From JBJXGE01 sp046154185 (GTDB lineage Bacteria > Planctomycetota > UBA8108 > UBA1146 > JAJFFE01): DNA of 64,000 bases. Where the stretch lies: assembly GCA_046154185.1 (NCBI GenBank), contig JBJXGE010000035.1:42792-106791 (forward strand), in the 5' to 3' direction. Below the pieces are notes generated by a model, which ran no database searches, was not told where the DNA came from, and saw only the letters and a list, made by a program, of their open reading frames with translations. The translations under genes were made by a program, and so were the position numbers. Positions 44,531-53,163 of the stretch are shown here, in pieces (position 1 is the first letter of the stretch; every line of letters starts with the position of its first letter).

Positions 44531-46441
44531 ATGACTCGACGCGGCGCGCGGCGGCTCGGTTTTTTGATTTTGTTCTGGAGCGTTGGCTCGGCAGCGACGC
44601 TCGAGGCGCAGTTACCGTTCACACAAGAGGCGCTCAGTCGCGGCGTTTATTATGTAACGCCCTGGTGGCAATGGTGGGGCGCATTTGGCAACGGCGTGTT
44701 GCTCAACGATCTCGATAATGACGGCGATTTGGACCTGTTGTTGTGCGGGCGCCTGGATGGCACGGTCTCAGTCTATGAGAACGACGGTACCGGATATTTC
44801 ACGGATCGCACCTTGGGAAGCGGTTTGCCGGTCGGAGTCGAGTATCACGCCGCTTGCGCGGGCGACTACGACGGCGATGGCGCGCCCGATGTTTTCATCT
44901 CCGGCTACTATGTGCCGAGTCTCTTGCTCCGCAACACGCTCGGTCTTACTTTCACCGACGTGACGACGAGTGCCGGCATCAGCAACAGCGGCGCAGCGCA
45001 GGGCGCAACCTGGGGCGACTACAACGGAGATGGCTGGCTCGATCTCTACGTCACGAATCGCACCGGCACGATCCTCGGCGATGTGATCCCCAATAGGTTG
45101 TATCGCAATCTCGGCAACGGCACTTTTGTCGACGAGGCGGCGCTCGAAGGCGTCGATGCGGCGCATTTCAGCCTCCAAGCGACTTTTTACGATCACGATC
45201 GCGACGGCGACGCGGACTTGTACTTGAGCACCGACAAGGGCGAGCCGGAGCCGCCCGGGCACCAAAACCGTTTGTGGCGCAACGACGCGGGCCACTTCGT
45301 CGAAATCTCGGCGGTCTCCGGGACCGATGTGGCGATCGACAGCATGGGACTCGCCATCGGCGATCTGGATCGCAACGGCTATCCGGATTTGTATTGCACA
45401 AACGTGCCACAAGCCGGCAATCCGCTCCTCATGAATCAAGGCGATGGGACCTACCTCGAGGAGCAAGATCTCGCCGGCGTCGGAGTGCACAACTATTCCG
45501 GTTGGGGCACGATGTTCCTCGATTTCGACAATGACGGCCGGCTCGACTTGTTCGTCACCAGCTCTCCCGGCCCAAACTTGCTCTTTCGCTCGAATGCAAC
45601 TCTTCCGCTCGTTGACGTGGCCGCCGCTTACGCCTTGCAGGATTCCGGCTACGGTGCCGCGGCCACGAAGAGCTCATACGGCGCCATCGCCGGGGACATC
45701 GATTCCGACGGCGATCTCGATCTCGTCGTGCAATCTTTCCTCGAGCCTGTGGCAATCTTCATCAATCACGAAGGCTCGACCCGCAACTGGTGCAAGCTAC
45801 GCCTCGCCGGGATCGCCCCCAATCTCAGTGCCATCGGGGCGACAGTCGCGCTGATCGCCGCCGGGCTTGTGCAAACCTCCGAGGTCATGGCGGGCACGAG
45901 TTACAAATCCTCAGGCCCCTTCGAACTCCACTTCGGAGTCGACACGTTGCCGCTGATCGAGCAAATCATCGTGTATTGGCCGGGCGGCACGCACGTCACG
46001 GTGCTCGAGAATTTGCCGGTCAACACGACTATCACGGTCGACCAAGCGGCGACTCAGTTCGCCGACTGTAACGGCAACTTGATTGCCGACACCCTTGAGA
46101 TCGCGACCGGGTCGAGTCTGGATCTCAACGGGAACGAAGTGCCGGATGAATGCGAGCTGCGCTTCGTGCGCGCCGACGCGAATGTAGACGGGCTCGTCGA
46201 GCTGTCCGATGCGATTACCGTGCTCGGCTACCTCTTCACGAGTGGCGCAATCCCGTGTGTCGTGGCTGCGGATATCAACGACAGCCGCGGCGTGGATCTC
46301 GCCGACGCCGTGTACTTGTTGAGCTATTTGTTCGTGGCCGGCCCGCCGCCGCCGCCGCCATTTGGCGCGTGCGGCATCGATCCGACCCCGCCCGGAAGCG
46401 GCGTGCTACTCGCTTGCGACGATGCGGGCGGATGTGTGTAG
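44531..46441 (+). CDS. Secreted FG-GAP/VCBS beta-propeller with ASPIC/UnbV domain and dockerin
   Basis: 636 residues. The ATG at 44531 is fixed by GGAGG five bases upstream. A signal peptide ends near L-E-A-Q. Calcium-binding FG-GAP blades repeat as D-L-D-N-D-G-D-L-D, D-Y-D-G-D-G-A-P-D, D-Y-N-G-D-G-W-L-D, D-F-D-N-D-G-R-L-D and D-I-D-S-D-G-D-L-D. The ASPIC/UnbV domain follows (W-C-K-L-R-L-A-G; S-Y-K-S-S-G-P; W-P-G-G-T). A D-L-N-G-N-E-V-P-D-E-C-E calcium loop leads to a dockerin pair and a Cys-containing tail. Such propellers bind ligands or calcium at the surface; no enzyme activity is implied. Confidence 0.88.
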   Translation: MTRRGARRLGFLILFWSVGSAATLEAQLPFTQEALSRGVYYVTPWWQWWGAFGNGVLLNDLDNDGDLDLLLCGRLDGTVSVYENDGTGYFTDRTLGSGLPVGVEYHAACAGDYDGDGAPDVFISGYYVPSLLLRNTLGLTFTDVTTSAGISNSGAAQGATWGDYNGDGWLDLYVTNRTGTILGDVIPNRLYRNLGNGTFVDEAALEGVDAAHFSLQATFYDHDRDGDADLYLSTDKGEPEPPGHQNRLWRNDAGHFVEISAVSGTDVAIDSMGLAIGDLDRNGYPDLYCTNVPQAGNPLLMNQGDGTYLEEQDLAGVGVHNYSGWGTMFLDFDNDGRLDLFVTSSPGPNLLFRSNATLPLVDVAAAYALQDSGYGAAATKSSYGAIAGDIDSDGDLDLVVQSFLEPVAIFINHEGSTRNWCKLRLAGIAPNLSAIGATVALIAAGLVQTSEVMAGTSYKSSGPFELHFGVDTLPLIEQIIVYWPGGTHVTVLENLPVNTTITVDQAATQFADCNGNLIADTLEIATGSSLDLNGNEVPDECELRFVRADANVDGLVELSDAITVLGYLFTSGAIPCVVAADINDSRGVDLADAVYLLSYLFVAGPPPPPPFGACGIDPTPPGSGVLLACDDAGGCV

Positions 46442-46684
46442 CGCGCGCTCGGCGTGGCGATCCGAGCGTTGCCGCTCGGCGAGCGCGTGCTCAGCTTCGG
46501 CAATCCAGCGCGCGTCCACACGTGGTAATGTCTGAGCACGCTAGAGCTCGCGCAAGATGCCGAGCGCATCCTCGAGCGTTCGAAAACATGCTCAACATTC
46601 ACCCCCATGCCATGCACTCGCATCATGCGGGGCGAGCAGCGGGCCGAACGACAACTGGATGCACGGAACAGGAAAGGAAGACTC

Positions 46685-47257
46685 ATGTCCCACGAAGCAC
46701 CGCGCATGGCCAGGCGCCTGGGTCTGCTGGGAGCGTTGGGGATGCTGCTACAGGTAACGGGTTGCCAGTCGTATCCGCCCATCCGCACGGAGGCATCCGT
46801 GGACCTCGAGCGGTTTATGGGTGACTGGTTCGTGATCGCTCACATCCCCGCCGCCATCGAACGTCACGCGCACAACGGCGTCGAGTCGTATCGCCTCGAC
46901 GACGACGGCACTATCGCCACCACATATCGGTTCAACGCCGGCGCCCTCGACGGTCCCGAGAAGGTCTATCGGCCGCGCGGCTTTGTGCGCGATGCGTCCA
47001 ACGCCGTGTGGGGCATGCGGTTTCTGTGGCCGTTCACCGCCGAGTACCGCATCGTCTACGTCGACCCCGAGTACGAGTTGACCGTCATCGGACGAACCAA
47101 GCGTGACTACGTGTGGATCATGGCCCGCCAGCAGAAAGTCCCGGAGGCCAAGTACCAACAGATGATTGAACTGCTCGTGGCAGAGGGATACGAGCTGGGT
47201 AATCTGCGTCTTGTGCCGCATGGGCGTGCGAGCGACGCGCCCGCACCTACCCTGTAG
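46685..47257 (+). CDS. Bacterial lipocalin (Blc-like lipoprotein)
   Basis: 190 residues. The ATG at 46685 follows AGGAAAGGAAG. The signal ends in the lipobox V-T-G-C, so it is likely outer-membrane anchored. The lipocalin start motif is F-M-G-D-W-F-V-I-A (the G-x-W block) and is followed by V-E-S-Y-R-L-D-D-D-G-T-I and later E-Y-R-I-V-Y-V-D and I-M-A-R-Q-Q-K-V-P, matching Blc strands. Bacterial lipocalins bind lysophospholipids or fatty acids in the envelope. The gene heads a three-gene group with a chalcone-isomerase-like and a FAS1/CIA30 protein on the opposite strand. Confidence 0.92.
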   Translation: MSHEAPRMARRLGLLGALGMLLQVTGCQSYPPIRTEASVDLERFMGDWFVIAHIPAAIERHAHNGVESYRLDDDGTIATTYRFNAGALDGPEKVYRPRGFVRDASNAVWGMRFLWPFTAEYRIVYVDPEYELTVIGRTKRDYVWIMARQQKVPEAKYQQMIELLVAEGYELGNLRLVPHGRASDAPAPTL

Positions 47258-47337
47258 CATTCGGTTGAAGTAGTGCTTTCGATGCCAGGGGACGAGACTC
47301 CTGCTATTGGCGCGAAATGGCGAGCCCGAAGTCGCCG

Positions 47338-47913
47338 CTATCCGCCCAGCAACCCGCGGCGTAGCGCCTCACTCGGTGGGCGGGCGCCCACGTACAGCCG
47401 GAAGAACAACTCGCCGAAGGCAACGCTCTCCACGGAGCAGAGTCGTGTCTGATTCAGTTCGATGGTCAGCAAGCCACTCGACTGATAGCTGGCCACCAGC
47501 AGGTCGCCCTTGCGTACCGCCGTGAGGACCTGGGTGAAGCGGGTGATGTGCTCCTGAAGTTCCACCGTGGGCGTGCCGGCGTTGGCCTGGAAGGCAGCGG
47601 TGAAGGCTTTCACCATCTGCTCCTGCGTGAGGGCGCGGGAGAAGTGCATGCGGAGCTGCTTGCTACTCCCAACGGCCAGGATCTGAGTCACGTCCGAGGT
47701 GGGCGCCTCCACGTACAAAGCAGCGCGGTACAGATCCCAGCTGAAGACTCCCCACTCGAGCAGTCCGACCCCATTGCGAGCCAGCAGTTGGTCGCCCACT
47801 TTGGTAGTGAGAGGGAAGACTCCCTCGCTCGACGAAGAGAACGCGACGCGCGGACATGCCAAGGCCAGTGTCAGGGGTAAGGCCAGAACCAAGAACGTGC
47901 TTTTCATCGACAT
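47338..47913 (-). CDS. Chalcone-isomerase-like exported protein
   Basis: 191 residues. Signal peptide 1-26 (ends F-S-S-S-S). The fold signatures are L-L-A-R-N-G-V-G, W-D-L-Y-R-A-A-L-Y-V-E-A-P-T-S-D, L-R-M-H-F-S-R-A-L and L-V-A-S-Y, typical of the bacterial chalcone-isomerase-like family, in which the plant active-site residues are not kept. A ligand (fatty-acid-like) binding role is assumed for the family, not shown. It lies 18 bases downstream of the FAS1/CIA30 gene on the same strand, so the two probably form an operon. Confidence 0.85.
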   Translation of the reverse strand: MSMKSTFLVLALPLTLALACPRVAFSSSSEGVFPLTTKVGDQLLARNGVGLLEWGVFSWDLYRAALYVEAPTSDVTQILAVGSSKQLRMHFSRALTQEQMVKAFTAAFQANAGTPTVELQEHITRFTQVLTAVRKGDLLVASYQSSGLLTIELNQTRLCSVESVAFGELFFRLYVGARPPSEALRRGLLGG

Positions 47914-47931
47914 GCTGCTTCAGGGTTGCTG

Positions 47932-49266
47932 CTAGCTGTTGTTATCTCGATAGGAGCGAATCCAGTCGATCTCGAGCTGGAACGGCTCCTCGCTCTTGTC
48001 AGCGATGATGAACGAGATCGAACGCAGGTCTTCCGCGGAGAGGGGTCCCGAACCCGGAACGCGCCGGCCCATGACGGTGTGCTCGAGGTCACGAAATGGG
48101 ATGCGAACTTCTTGCCATTCGCCAGCGCGGGTCGCGAAGCGCTTGGTCCAGGTGTTCACGTCCATGCGACGACCGGTCTTCATGCCGCTCAGTCCATAGG
48201 TACGACCATCGCCGCGCACACGCATCACGATGCCGTCGTAGCCGGCCAGCCCGACATCGCCCAGGGCACAGCGCACCGTGGCGAAACCGCCGTTGTTCTC
48301 GAGGCTCAGCTGCCCGCGAAAAAGGGCGCTTCCGTCCTTTGACCAGCCCATACCCGCACGCGAGATTCCGCCCATCACGTCATCGTTGACGGTGAACCAG
48401 CGCTCCGATTCCTCCTTGCTCGTGAACTCGAAAACGCTGGCTTCGGGCGTCACGGCAACGGGTCTGGTCGCGGACTCTCCGGTCGCCGATGCCGACTGCT
48501 GCAGCCGCCGCAGTGTGTGATCCATCGCTCGTCGCAGTGTCCACGCATTTTCGCTGGCGTCGGCAGTGCTCCGGACCGTGCGCAGGGCGCCGCGCAGCGT
48601 CTCGCGCAGTTCACCCGATAGCTCCTGATTGAAGTCCACCATCGCCTGTACCGCCACTTCGTATACGGCGGCGCACGCTTCCCGCTGACCGGCATTGAAA
48701 AGTGGGACACCACGCTCGATCGCGAGCAGCAGGAGCTGCTCTCCGGCCCTGGCGGCAGCCGGAGTCTCTGCTTGCGGCGGCAGCAGCACCTGATCGATCA
48801 CGTGAATCACTCCGTTCGAGGCTACCACGTCATTGTTACTAATGGCCACGCCGTTGACGGTCAGCCGACCGCCCACAATGGCGAACCGTAGTTGCTCACC
48901 CTGCAGGGTCGACAGCTGGCCCTGCTCCAGTAGCTGCCGCGCGTCGTAGCGTCCGGGTACGACGTGGTAGGTCAGAACTTGCTGCAGTTGCGCGCGAGCA
49001 CCGGGCTCTAGCAGGCCGGCCACGGCGCCATCCGGCAGCTTGCGAAAGGCCGCATCATTCGGTGCGAAGACCGTGAACGGGCCTTCGCCCCGGAGTGCGT
49101 CCACCAGGTTTGCCGCCCCCAGGGCGGCGGCCAGGGTTTCGAACGATCCGGCCGCGACCGCGACATCGACTATGGTGTCAGCTTGCTGACCGTTCAGTTG
49201 AGTGCTCGGTCCGGTGCCAAGAAAGGTGACGCTGGCGGTGAGTATCAGGGGCATGAAGGCACGCAT
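47932..49266 (-). CDS. Exported FAS1 (fasciclin) plus CIA30 two-domain protein
   Basis: 444 residues with a signal peptide to about residue 27. The FAS1 domain (about 30-165) shows T-I-V-D-V-A, F-T-V-F-A-P-N-D-A-A-F and Y-H-V-V-P-G-R-Y, then V-I-H-V-I-D-Q-V-L-L-P, the H2 and H1 hallmark blocks. A helical linker follows. The CIA30 / NDUFAF1-like domain (about 285-440) has N-D-D-V-M-G-G-I-S, G-Q-L-S-L-E-N-N-G-G-F-A and V-R-G-D-G-R-T-Y, and ends in F-Q-L-E-I-D-W-I. CIA30 domains are carbohydrate-binding-like beta-sandwiches; FAS1 domains mediate adhesion. An extracellular or periplasmic binding role is inferred. It is the first gene of a pair with the chalcone-isomerase-like gene. Confidence 0.92.
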   Translation of the reverse strand: MRAFMPLILTASVTFLGTGPSTQLNGQQADTIVDVAVAAGSFETLAAALGAANLVDALRGEGPFTVFAPNDAAFRKLPDGAVAGLLEPGARAQLQQVLTYHVVPGRYDARQLLEQGQLSTLQGEQLRFAIVGGRLTVNGVAISNNDVVASNGVIHVIDQVLLPPQAETPAAARAGEQLLLLAIERGVPLFNAGQREACAAVYEVAVQAMVDFNQELSGELRETLRGALRTVRSTADASENAWTLRRAMDHTLRRLQQSASATGESATRPVAVTPEASVFEFTSKEESERWFTVNDDVMGGISRAGMGWSKDGSALFRGQLSLENNGGFATVRCALGDVGLAGYDGIVMRVRGDGRTYGLSGMKTGRRMDVNTWTKRFATRAGEWQEVRIPFRDLEHTVMGRRVPGSGPLSAEDLRSISFIIADKSEEPFQLEIDWIRSYRDNNS

Positions 49267-49485
49267 GGTTCAGTTCCTCTCGTGTGAAATTAATCTCTCG
49301 CGGTTGGATTCGTGCGGATGGGTCTCCTGGATTCAGGGAGATGCGGAGTCCCGGGGCCGGCCCTCAAAGTCGTTGTACTTCCACCTCCGAGTTGGATACT
49401 GATCTCAGTCCACGGAATCGTCCCGATGTTGCTGATAGAACTTCAGAGATCACTTCGTCGGAGAGTGCGGCGAGGAAAAACACCA

Positions 49486-49950
49486 GTGAGTGAACCGGCC
49501 TACGACCATACCCAACGCTCGTTGCTGTGCCTCTTGGTTTACGCTTTAGCGTTGACCTTTCTCGTCTTAGGTTGGGGACTACGCGGCGAGCCGCTGATTC
49601 GGCTGATGTTCCCACCGACGGGCGTATTGATGCTCGTGCTCGCCGCCTGTTTCCATCACCTCCAGGTGAAAGACCTCGGCGACGAGTTGTCGATCCAGTT
49701 CGGCCCCGTGCCGTTGTTTCGACGGCGAGTGAAATATGCGGATCTCACCAGCGTCGAAATCGGACGCACGACGATCTTGGATGGTTGGGGAATCCATCTG
49801 AGTGTGCGCGGAGGCTGGGTCTGGAATATCAGTGGGAGAGACTGCGTGGTCCTTCGGTTGCGAAAGAGCACTCTCTGGCTTGGCACGGATGACCAGCAGA
49901 ATCTCGCACGCTTTTTGAATAGTCGCATCGAGAGCTTGCAACGGCGCTGA
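49486..49950 (+). CDS. Small membrane protein with two spans and a PH-like C-terminal domain
   Basis: 154 residues. I choose the GTG at 49486 because GAGGA lies 9 bases upstream; the frame is open back to 49312 without a good site. Two hydrophobic segments (about 12-30 and 38-56) are followed by a soluble beta-rich part (L-S-I-Q-F-G-P-V-P-L-F-R-R-R-V-K-Y-A-D-L-T-S-V-E). That pattern is typical of small bacterial PH-like membrane proteins of unknown role. It ends with a helix, A-R-F-L-N-S-R-I-E-S. It is divergent from the FAS1/CIA30 gene, and its function is unknown. Confidence 0.72.
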   Translation: MSEPAYDHTQRSLLCLLVYALALTFLVLGWGLRGEPLIRLMFPPTGVLMLVLAACFHHLQVKDLGDELSIQFGPVPLFRRRVKYADLTSVEIGRTTILDGWGIHLSVRGGWVWNISGRDCVVLRLRKSTLWLGTDDQQNLARFLNSRIESLQRR

Positions 49951-50127
49951 TGCCCAGTTTCCATCCGCTCACCGTGAGCATCAGTGCACCGCGCGCACGA
50001 GCAACAGAGACGTCGCCACCACGAGTTCGCGTCGGCTGTCGCAGCGGGTCGTCAGCGCCCACGACTCGAAGCTTCTAGCAGCGGTTTGGGTTGCCAGGAC
50101 GTTCGCACGCCGACTCTATCGCCAGAT

Positions 50128-52719
50128 TCACGGGCAACTGGCGACGTCGCAACTCAACCCATCAAGCGAAGGATCTGCGTCACAATTGGGGAATGGCGCT
50201 GGGAGGGGAGGGCCGCCGGCAAAGAGAAAACTGAGCGTGAAGATGGCGTCGCTGATGTCGAGCCCGCCGCTGTCGTTCGCGTCGGCCGCGCGCGCGCAGC
50301 CGGGCGCCGGTCCGGATGTAAACAACCAGCCGAGCAGCGAAATCGCGTCGGCGATATTCACAACGAGATCATCGTTGACGTCGCCCCGGATGAAGTGGGG
50401 CTGGTCTGCGGGATTGATGCCAAGCGCACTCAAGTACGCGCTCATGACCGCATCGTGCACCGACCCATCGCCAATTCCTTCGAACAGAAATGAGCAGCAG
50501 AGAGTCGGGCCGAGTAAGGCGGCCGCCTTGAAGACGCCGCAATCGTAGCTCGATGCCGAATTGCGCCAAATGATGCCCGCTTGGGCGCCGTCGGGTGCGA
50601 GGTGATCGACCCAGCTGTTTTCGGAAGTGTAGGGCTGGTCATCAAAAGCCGTCAGATCGAGACCGAGTGCGCTGTCTTGAGGAACGAGCCAAAACAGGTC
50701 GTCTCCGCCGTCTGCGAGCCCGGTGACGCCGTCGACCGCATGAAATGCTGTCGGCGGGTCATAGGCAAAGGCATCGCCGCCCTCGAGGTAGACGCGCCCC
50801 CCGGCCTGCAAATAATCCGCGAGGAGCTGCCCCTCGACTGCGCTTAATTGATGATTGTTCGGGTACATTCCAAGCGCGACGAAACAGGCATCGTACTGAG
50901 CAATCTCTGCGGCCGTCAGGATTTCGACGGTCGTGACTTGCAGATCATTGTTGGTCAATGCAAGCGAAATGGCTTCCGAACCTGAACCGTTCGGGTGAGC
51001 GAAGAGCAACACATTCCCTGACAACACACCATCAAACACCAGCACCCCACAGGTGGCGGCTGGACTCGCGTGACCATCGATCAACCCAATCAGCTCGTAG
51101 ATGTGCTGGCCGATCGGGACGCCGACGTCAGTGAAACTGAGTTGTGCGCTTCCGAGATCCGCGATCGCGACCCCATCTCGAACGATTTGCAGGTTCTCGT
51201 AGTCCTGCGGATTGGGATTCGTCCACGTCAGCGTGACATCGCTGGTGTTGACTTCGCACTGGAGATTTTGCGGCGCAATCACTCCCAGAACTTCGGCAAA
51301 ACAAAACGCGGCGGGGCTGGAATCGCCCGCGACGAGGCCAAAGACGATGTAGGAGTATCCGCCCACGGGTTCGACATCGAGATCGGCGAAGCTCTCCGCG
51401 TCGCCGGGCAGCGTGGCGGCGAGCTCGGCACCGCGGAAGATTTGGACTTGATCGTAGACCTCGCCATTCGTCCACGTCAGCGCGACGTTGTGAAACAGCG
51501 ATTCGCAGCTCAGCCCCGTCGGGGGCAGCACGATCGGCGTTCCCGTGTCGCTCGGCGACACGCATGGAAAATACACAAGCGTCGGAGTGCCGGGTCTGAA
51601 AGTGCTCAAGCGAGCAGCGGCCGGCGCCGGCGGCGAGTCTGCATCGAACCAGAAATTGTAGAGCGTTCCCCACCGCAGCGCGTTCGCCGAAGGATTTGCG
51701 GCATACGTCTCAGTCGCCCACTCGGCTGTCGAAGCGTTGCGAGCAAATAGCCAATCCGCACCGGCGTAGGGTTCGCCACTGTGATAATCCACATCGTGAA
51801 AACCAACAGCGGTGGTGACCGTGGCGGCGCTCATGAACAAAGTGAATGCTTGCACGGACAGGTGCGAGTTCAAATTGTGGATTGCGTATTCATAGCGCCA
51901 CGTCCCGTTTCCGTTGTCGGTCACGCGATAGCCGACGTAGATTCTGCCGTCGGCCGGGATGTCGATGGTCTGAATTTGGACTTGTGGGTCATTCGCTTGC
52001 CAGGCAAAGAGCGCGGGAACTTCGCGCACGGTGTCGCCGATGAGAGTGAGCGAGCGAACAGCGTCGCTGCCGATCACGACGGGTCGGTACGACGCGTTGT
52101 TGTGGGCGTTGCCGGCGGCCGAGTCGTCGTAGGTGACATAGTGTCCTTCCGCGAAGTATTGCGCCGCGGGAAAGGCGCTCGGATCGATCTCAGCAGCGTG
52201 CACCTGAATGCGCCGGCCGATGACGGGCGCGTAAGGCGGCGCCGCAAATGGAAACGGAAAGACCCCCGTCGCGGCGTTGACCTGGGATTTTGGGCCGAGT
52301 CCCGGCTGGCTGCCGTTGTATCCGGCGCCATACGGATCGGAGCAGCCGACTCCGAGGGCCGCCCCGCCCATCGAGCTCGGTGTGCAGGGAGTGCAAAGGC
52401 CGCCCTGCAGTGCTTGAAAGCCGTGTTTCAGCCAACTCTGTCCGAGTTGGACGATGCGTCCGCCGTCGAGTCGATACAGGCTTTGGCCGATGACCGGGTG
52501 CGCGGGTGTGCTCTGAATCCAATCGAGCTCCTCATCTCCGACATTGCAGGAGATGGTGCCGACCGCGTAAGCGAAAATCCCCGAACCATCCGTACCGTAG
52601 CTCAGCGTGTCCATGAGCTCGCCGACGATGACGTCTGGCCCGATTTGACCCCACAGCGGCACGGAGCATGAAAGTCCAACGAGAAGTATGAGGAACGGGC
52701 GACAGGACATTGATCTCAT
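50128..52719 (-). CDS. Secreted multidomain protein with GATase-like domain and dockerin
   Basis: 863 residues. The start at 52719 (M-R-S-M-S-C-R-P-F) has AAAGGG about 8 bases upstream; the open frame to 52881 is not needed. A signal peptide ends near L-W-G-Q. The first 420 residues are a family I do not name, with W-L-K-H-G-F-Q-A-L and C-T-P-C-T-P-S-S-M-G-G. Two FN3-like repeats follow (L-T-W-T-N-G-E; L-T-W-T-N-P-N), related to those of the giant subtilase. A Rossmann-like domain (about 590-775; G-G-R-V-Y-L-E-G-G-D-A-F-A) resembles those of two other dockerin proteins here. A dockerin pair and Cys tail end it. The role is extracellular but otherwise unknown. Confidence 0.83.
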   Translation of the reverse strand: MRSMSCRPFLILLVGLSCSVPLWGQIGPDVIVGELMDTLSYGTDGSGIFAYAVGTISCNVGDEELDWIQSTPAHPVIGQSLYRLDGGRIVQLGQSWLKHGFQALQGGLCTPCTPSSMGGAALGVGCSDPYGAGYNGSQPGLGPKSQVNAATGVFPFPFAAPPYAPVIGRRIQVHAAEIDPSAFPAAQYFAEGHYVTYDDSAAGNAHNNASYRPVVIGSDAVRSLTLIGDTVREVPALFAWQANDPQVQIQTIDIPADGRIYVGYRVTDNGNGTWRYEYAIHNLNSHLSVQAFTLFMSAATVTTAVGFHDVDYHSGEPYAGADWLFARNASTAEWATETYAANPSANALRWGTLYNFWFDADSPPAPAAARLSTFRPGTPTLVYFPCVSPSDTGTPIVLPPTGLSCESLFHNVALTWTNGEVYDQVQIFRGAELAATLPGDAESFADLDVEPVGGYSYIVFGLVAGDSSPAAFCFAEVLGVIAPQNLQCEVNTSDVTLTWTNPNPQDYENLQIVRDGVAIADLGSAQLSFTDVGVPIGQHIYELIGLIDGHASPAATCGVLVFDGVLSGNVLLFAHPNGSGSEAISLALTNNDLQVTTVEILTAAEIAQYDACFVALGMYPNNHQLSAVEGQLLADYLQAGGRVYLEGGDAFAYDPPTAFHAVDGVTGLADGGDDLFWLVPQDSALGLDLTAFDDQPYTSENSWVDHLAPDGAQAGIIWRNSASSYDCGVFKAAALLGPTLCCSFLFEGIGDGSVHDAVMSAYLSALGINPADQPHFIRGDVNDDLVVNIADAISLLGWLFTSGPAPGCARAADANDSGGLDISDAIFTLSFLFAGGPPLPAPFPNCDADPSLDGLSCDVASCP

Positions 52720-53163
52720 GGTGTTACCCTTTGGAAATGATGAGCACTCGCTCGGTTCTAGCAATTCGAGAGAGTCGTCGAATCCTGGCCCGAATTCGTA
52801 TGCCGGTGCGAGCTCAACGATCGTGGCTCCGATCGACGTGACGACGTCAAACCCAGTCCATAAGAGCAGTATCTCAACCAATATTCCAGCCGAATGTCGG
52901 ACACCGCAATGCGCGGCTCCATTCTGCCGCTGAAAGTTCCGACGTCCTCGTCACAGAATTAGTCGTCATCGCCGACAATATGAAAAGTTACGAGGAAGCT
53001 CTTGGGGAAATCCGTCGAGGTCCGAGATCGTCCCGAGCGCCGTGCAGGACGACGCCAAGTCGTTGGGCTCGAACGGGTCAGTAGGGCAAGATCAAGTGGG
53101 CCATCTCGCCGGGAGTCGTTGCACGACTCCTGACTCGGATGGCCCACTTTCAGAACATCGGGT
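52720..53163. other. Intergenic region containing the terminator of the next gene
   Basis: 444 bases between two minus-strand dockerin genes. It holds the upstream signals of the 50128-52719 gene and the terminator hairpin described separately. No coding frame with a convincing start is seen. Confidence 0.4.
53094..53149 (-). terminator. Large two-part hairpin downstream of the FG-GAP/dockerin gene
   Basis: AAGTGGGCCATC (53094-53105) pairs perfectly with GATGGCCCACTT (53138-53149). Inside, GGAGTCGT (53112-53119) pairs with ACGACTCC (53123-53130) around TGC. It ends 15 bases after the stop codon at 53164. The T-run is weak, so termination is inferred from stem strength and position. Confidence 0.65.

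Noticed and set aside
46444..46487. An 8-pair GC inverted repeat after the 44531-46441 gene
   Set aside because: The loop is 28 bases and there is no T-run, so terminator function is not supported.
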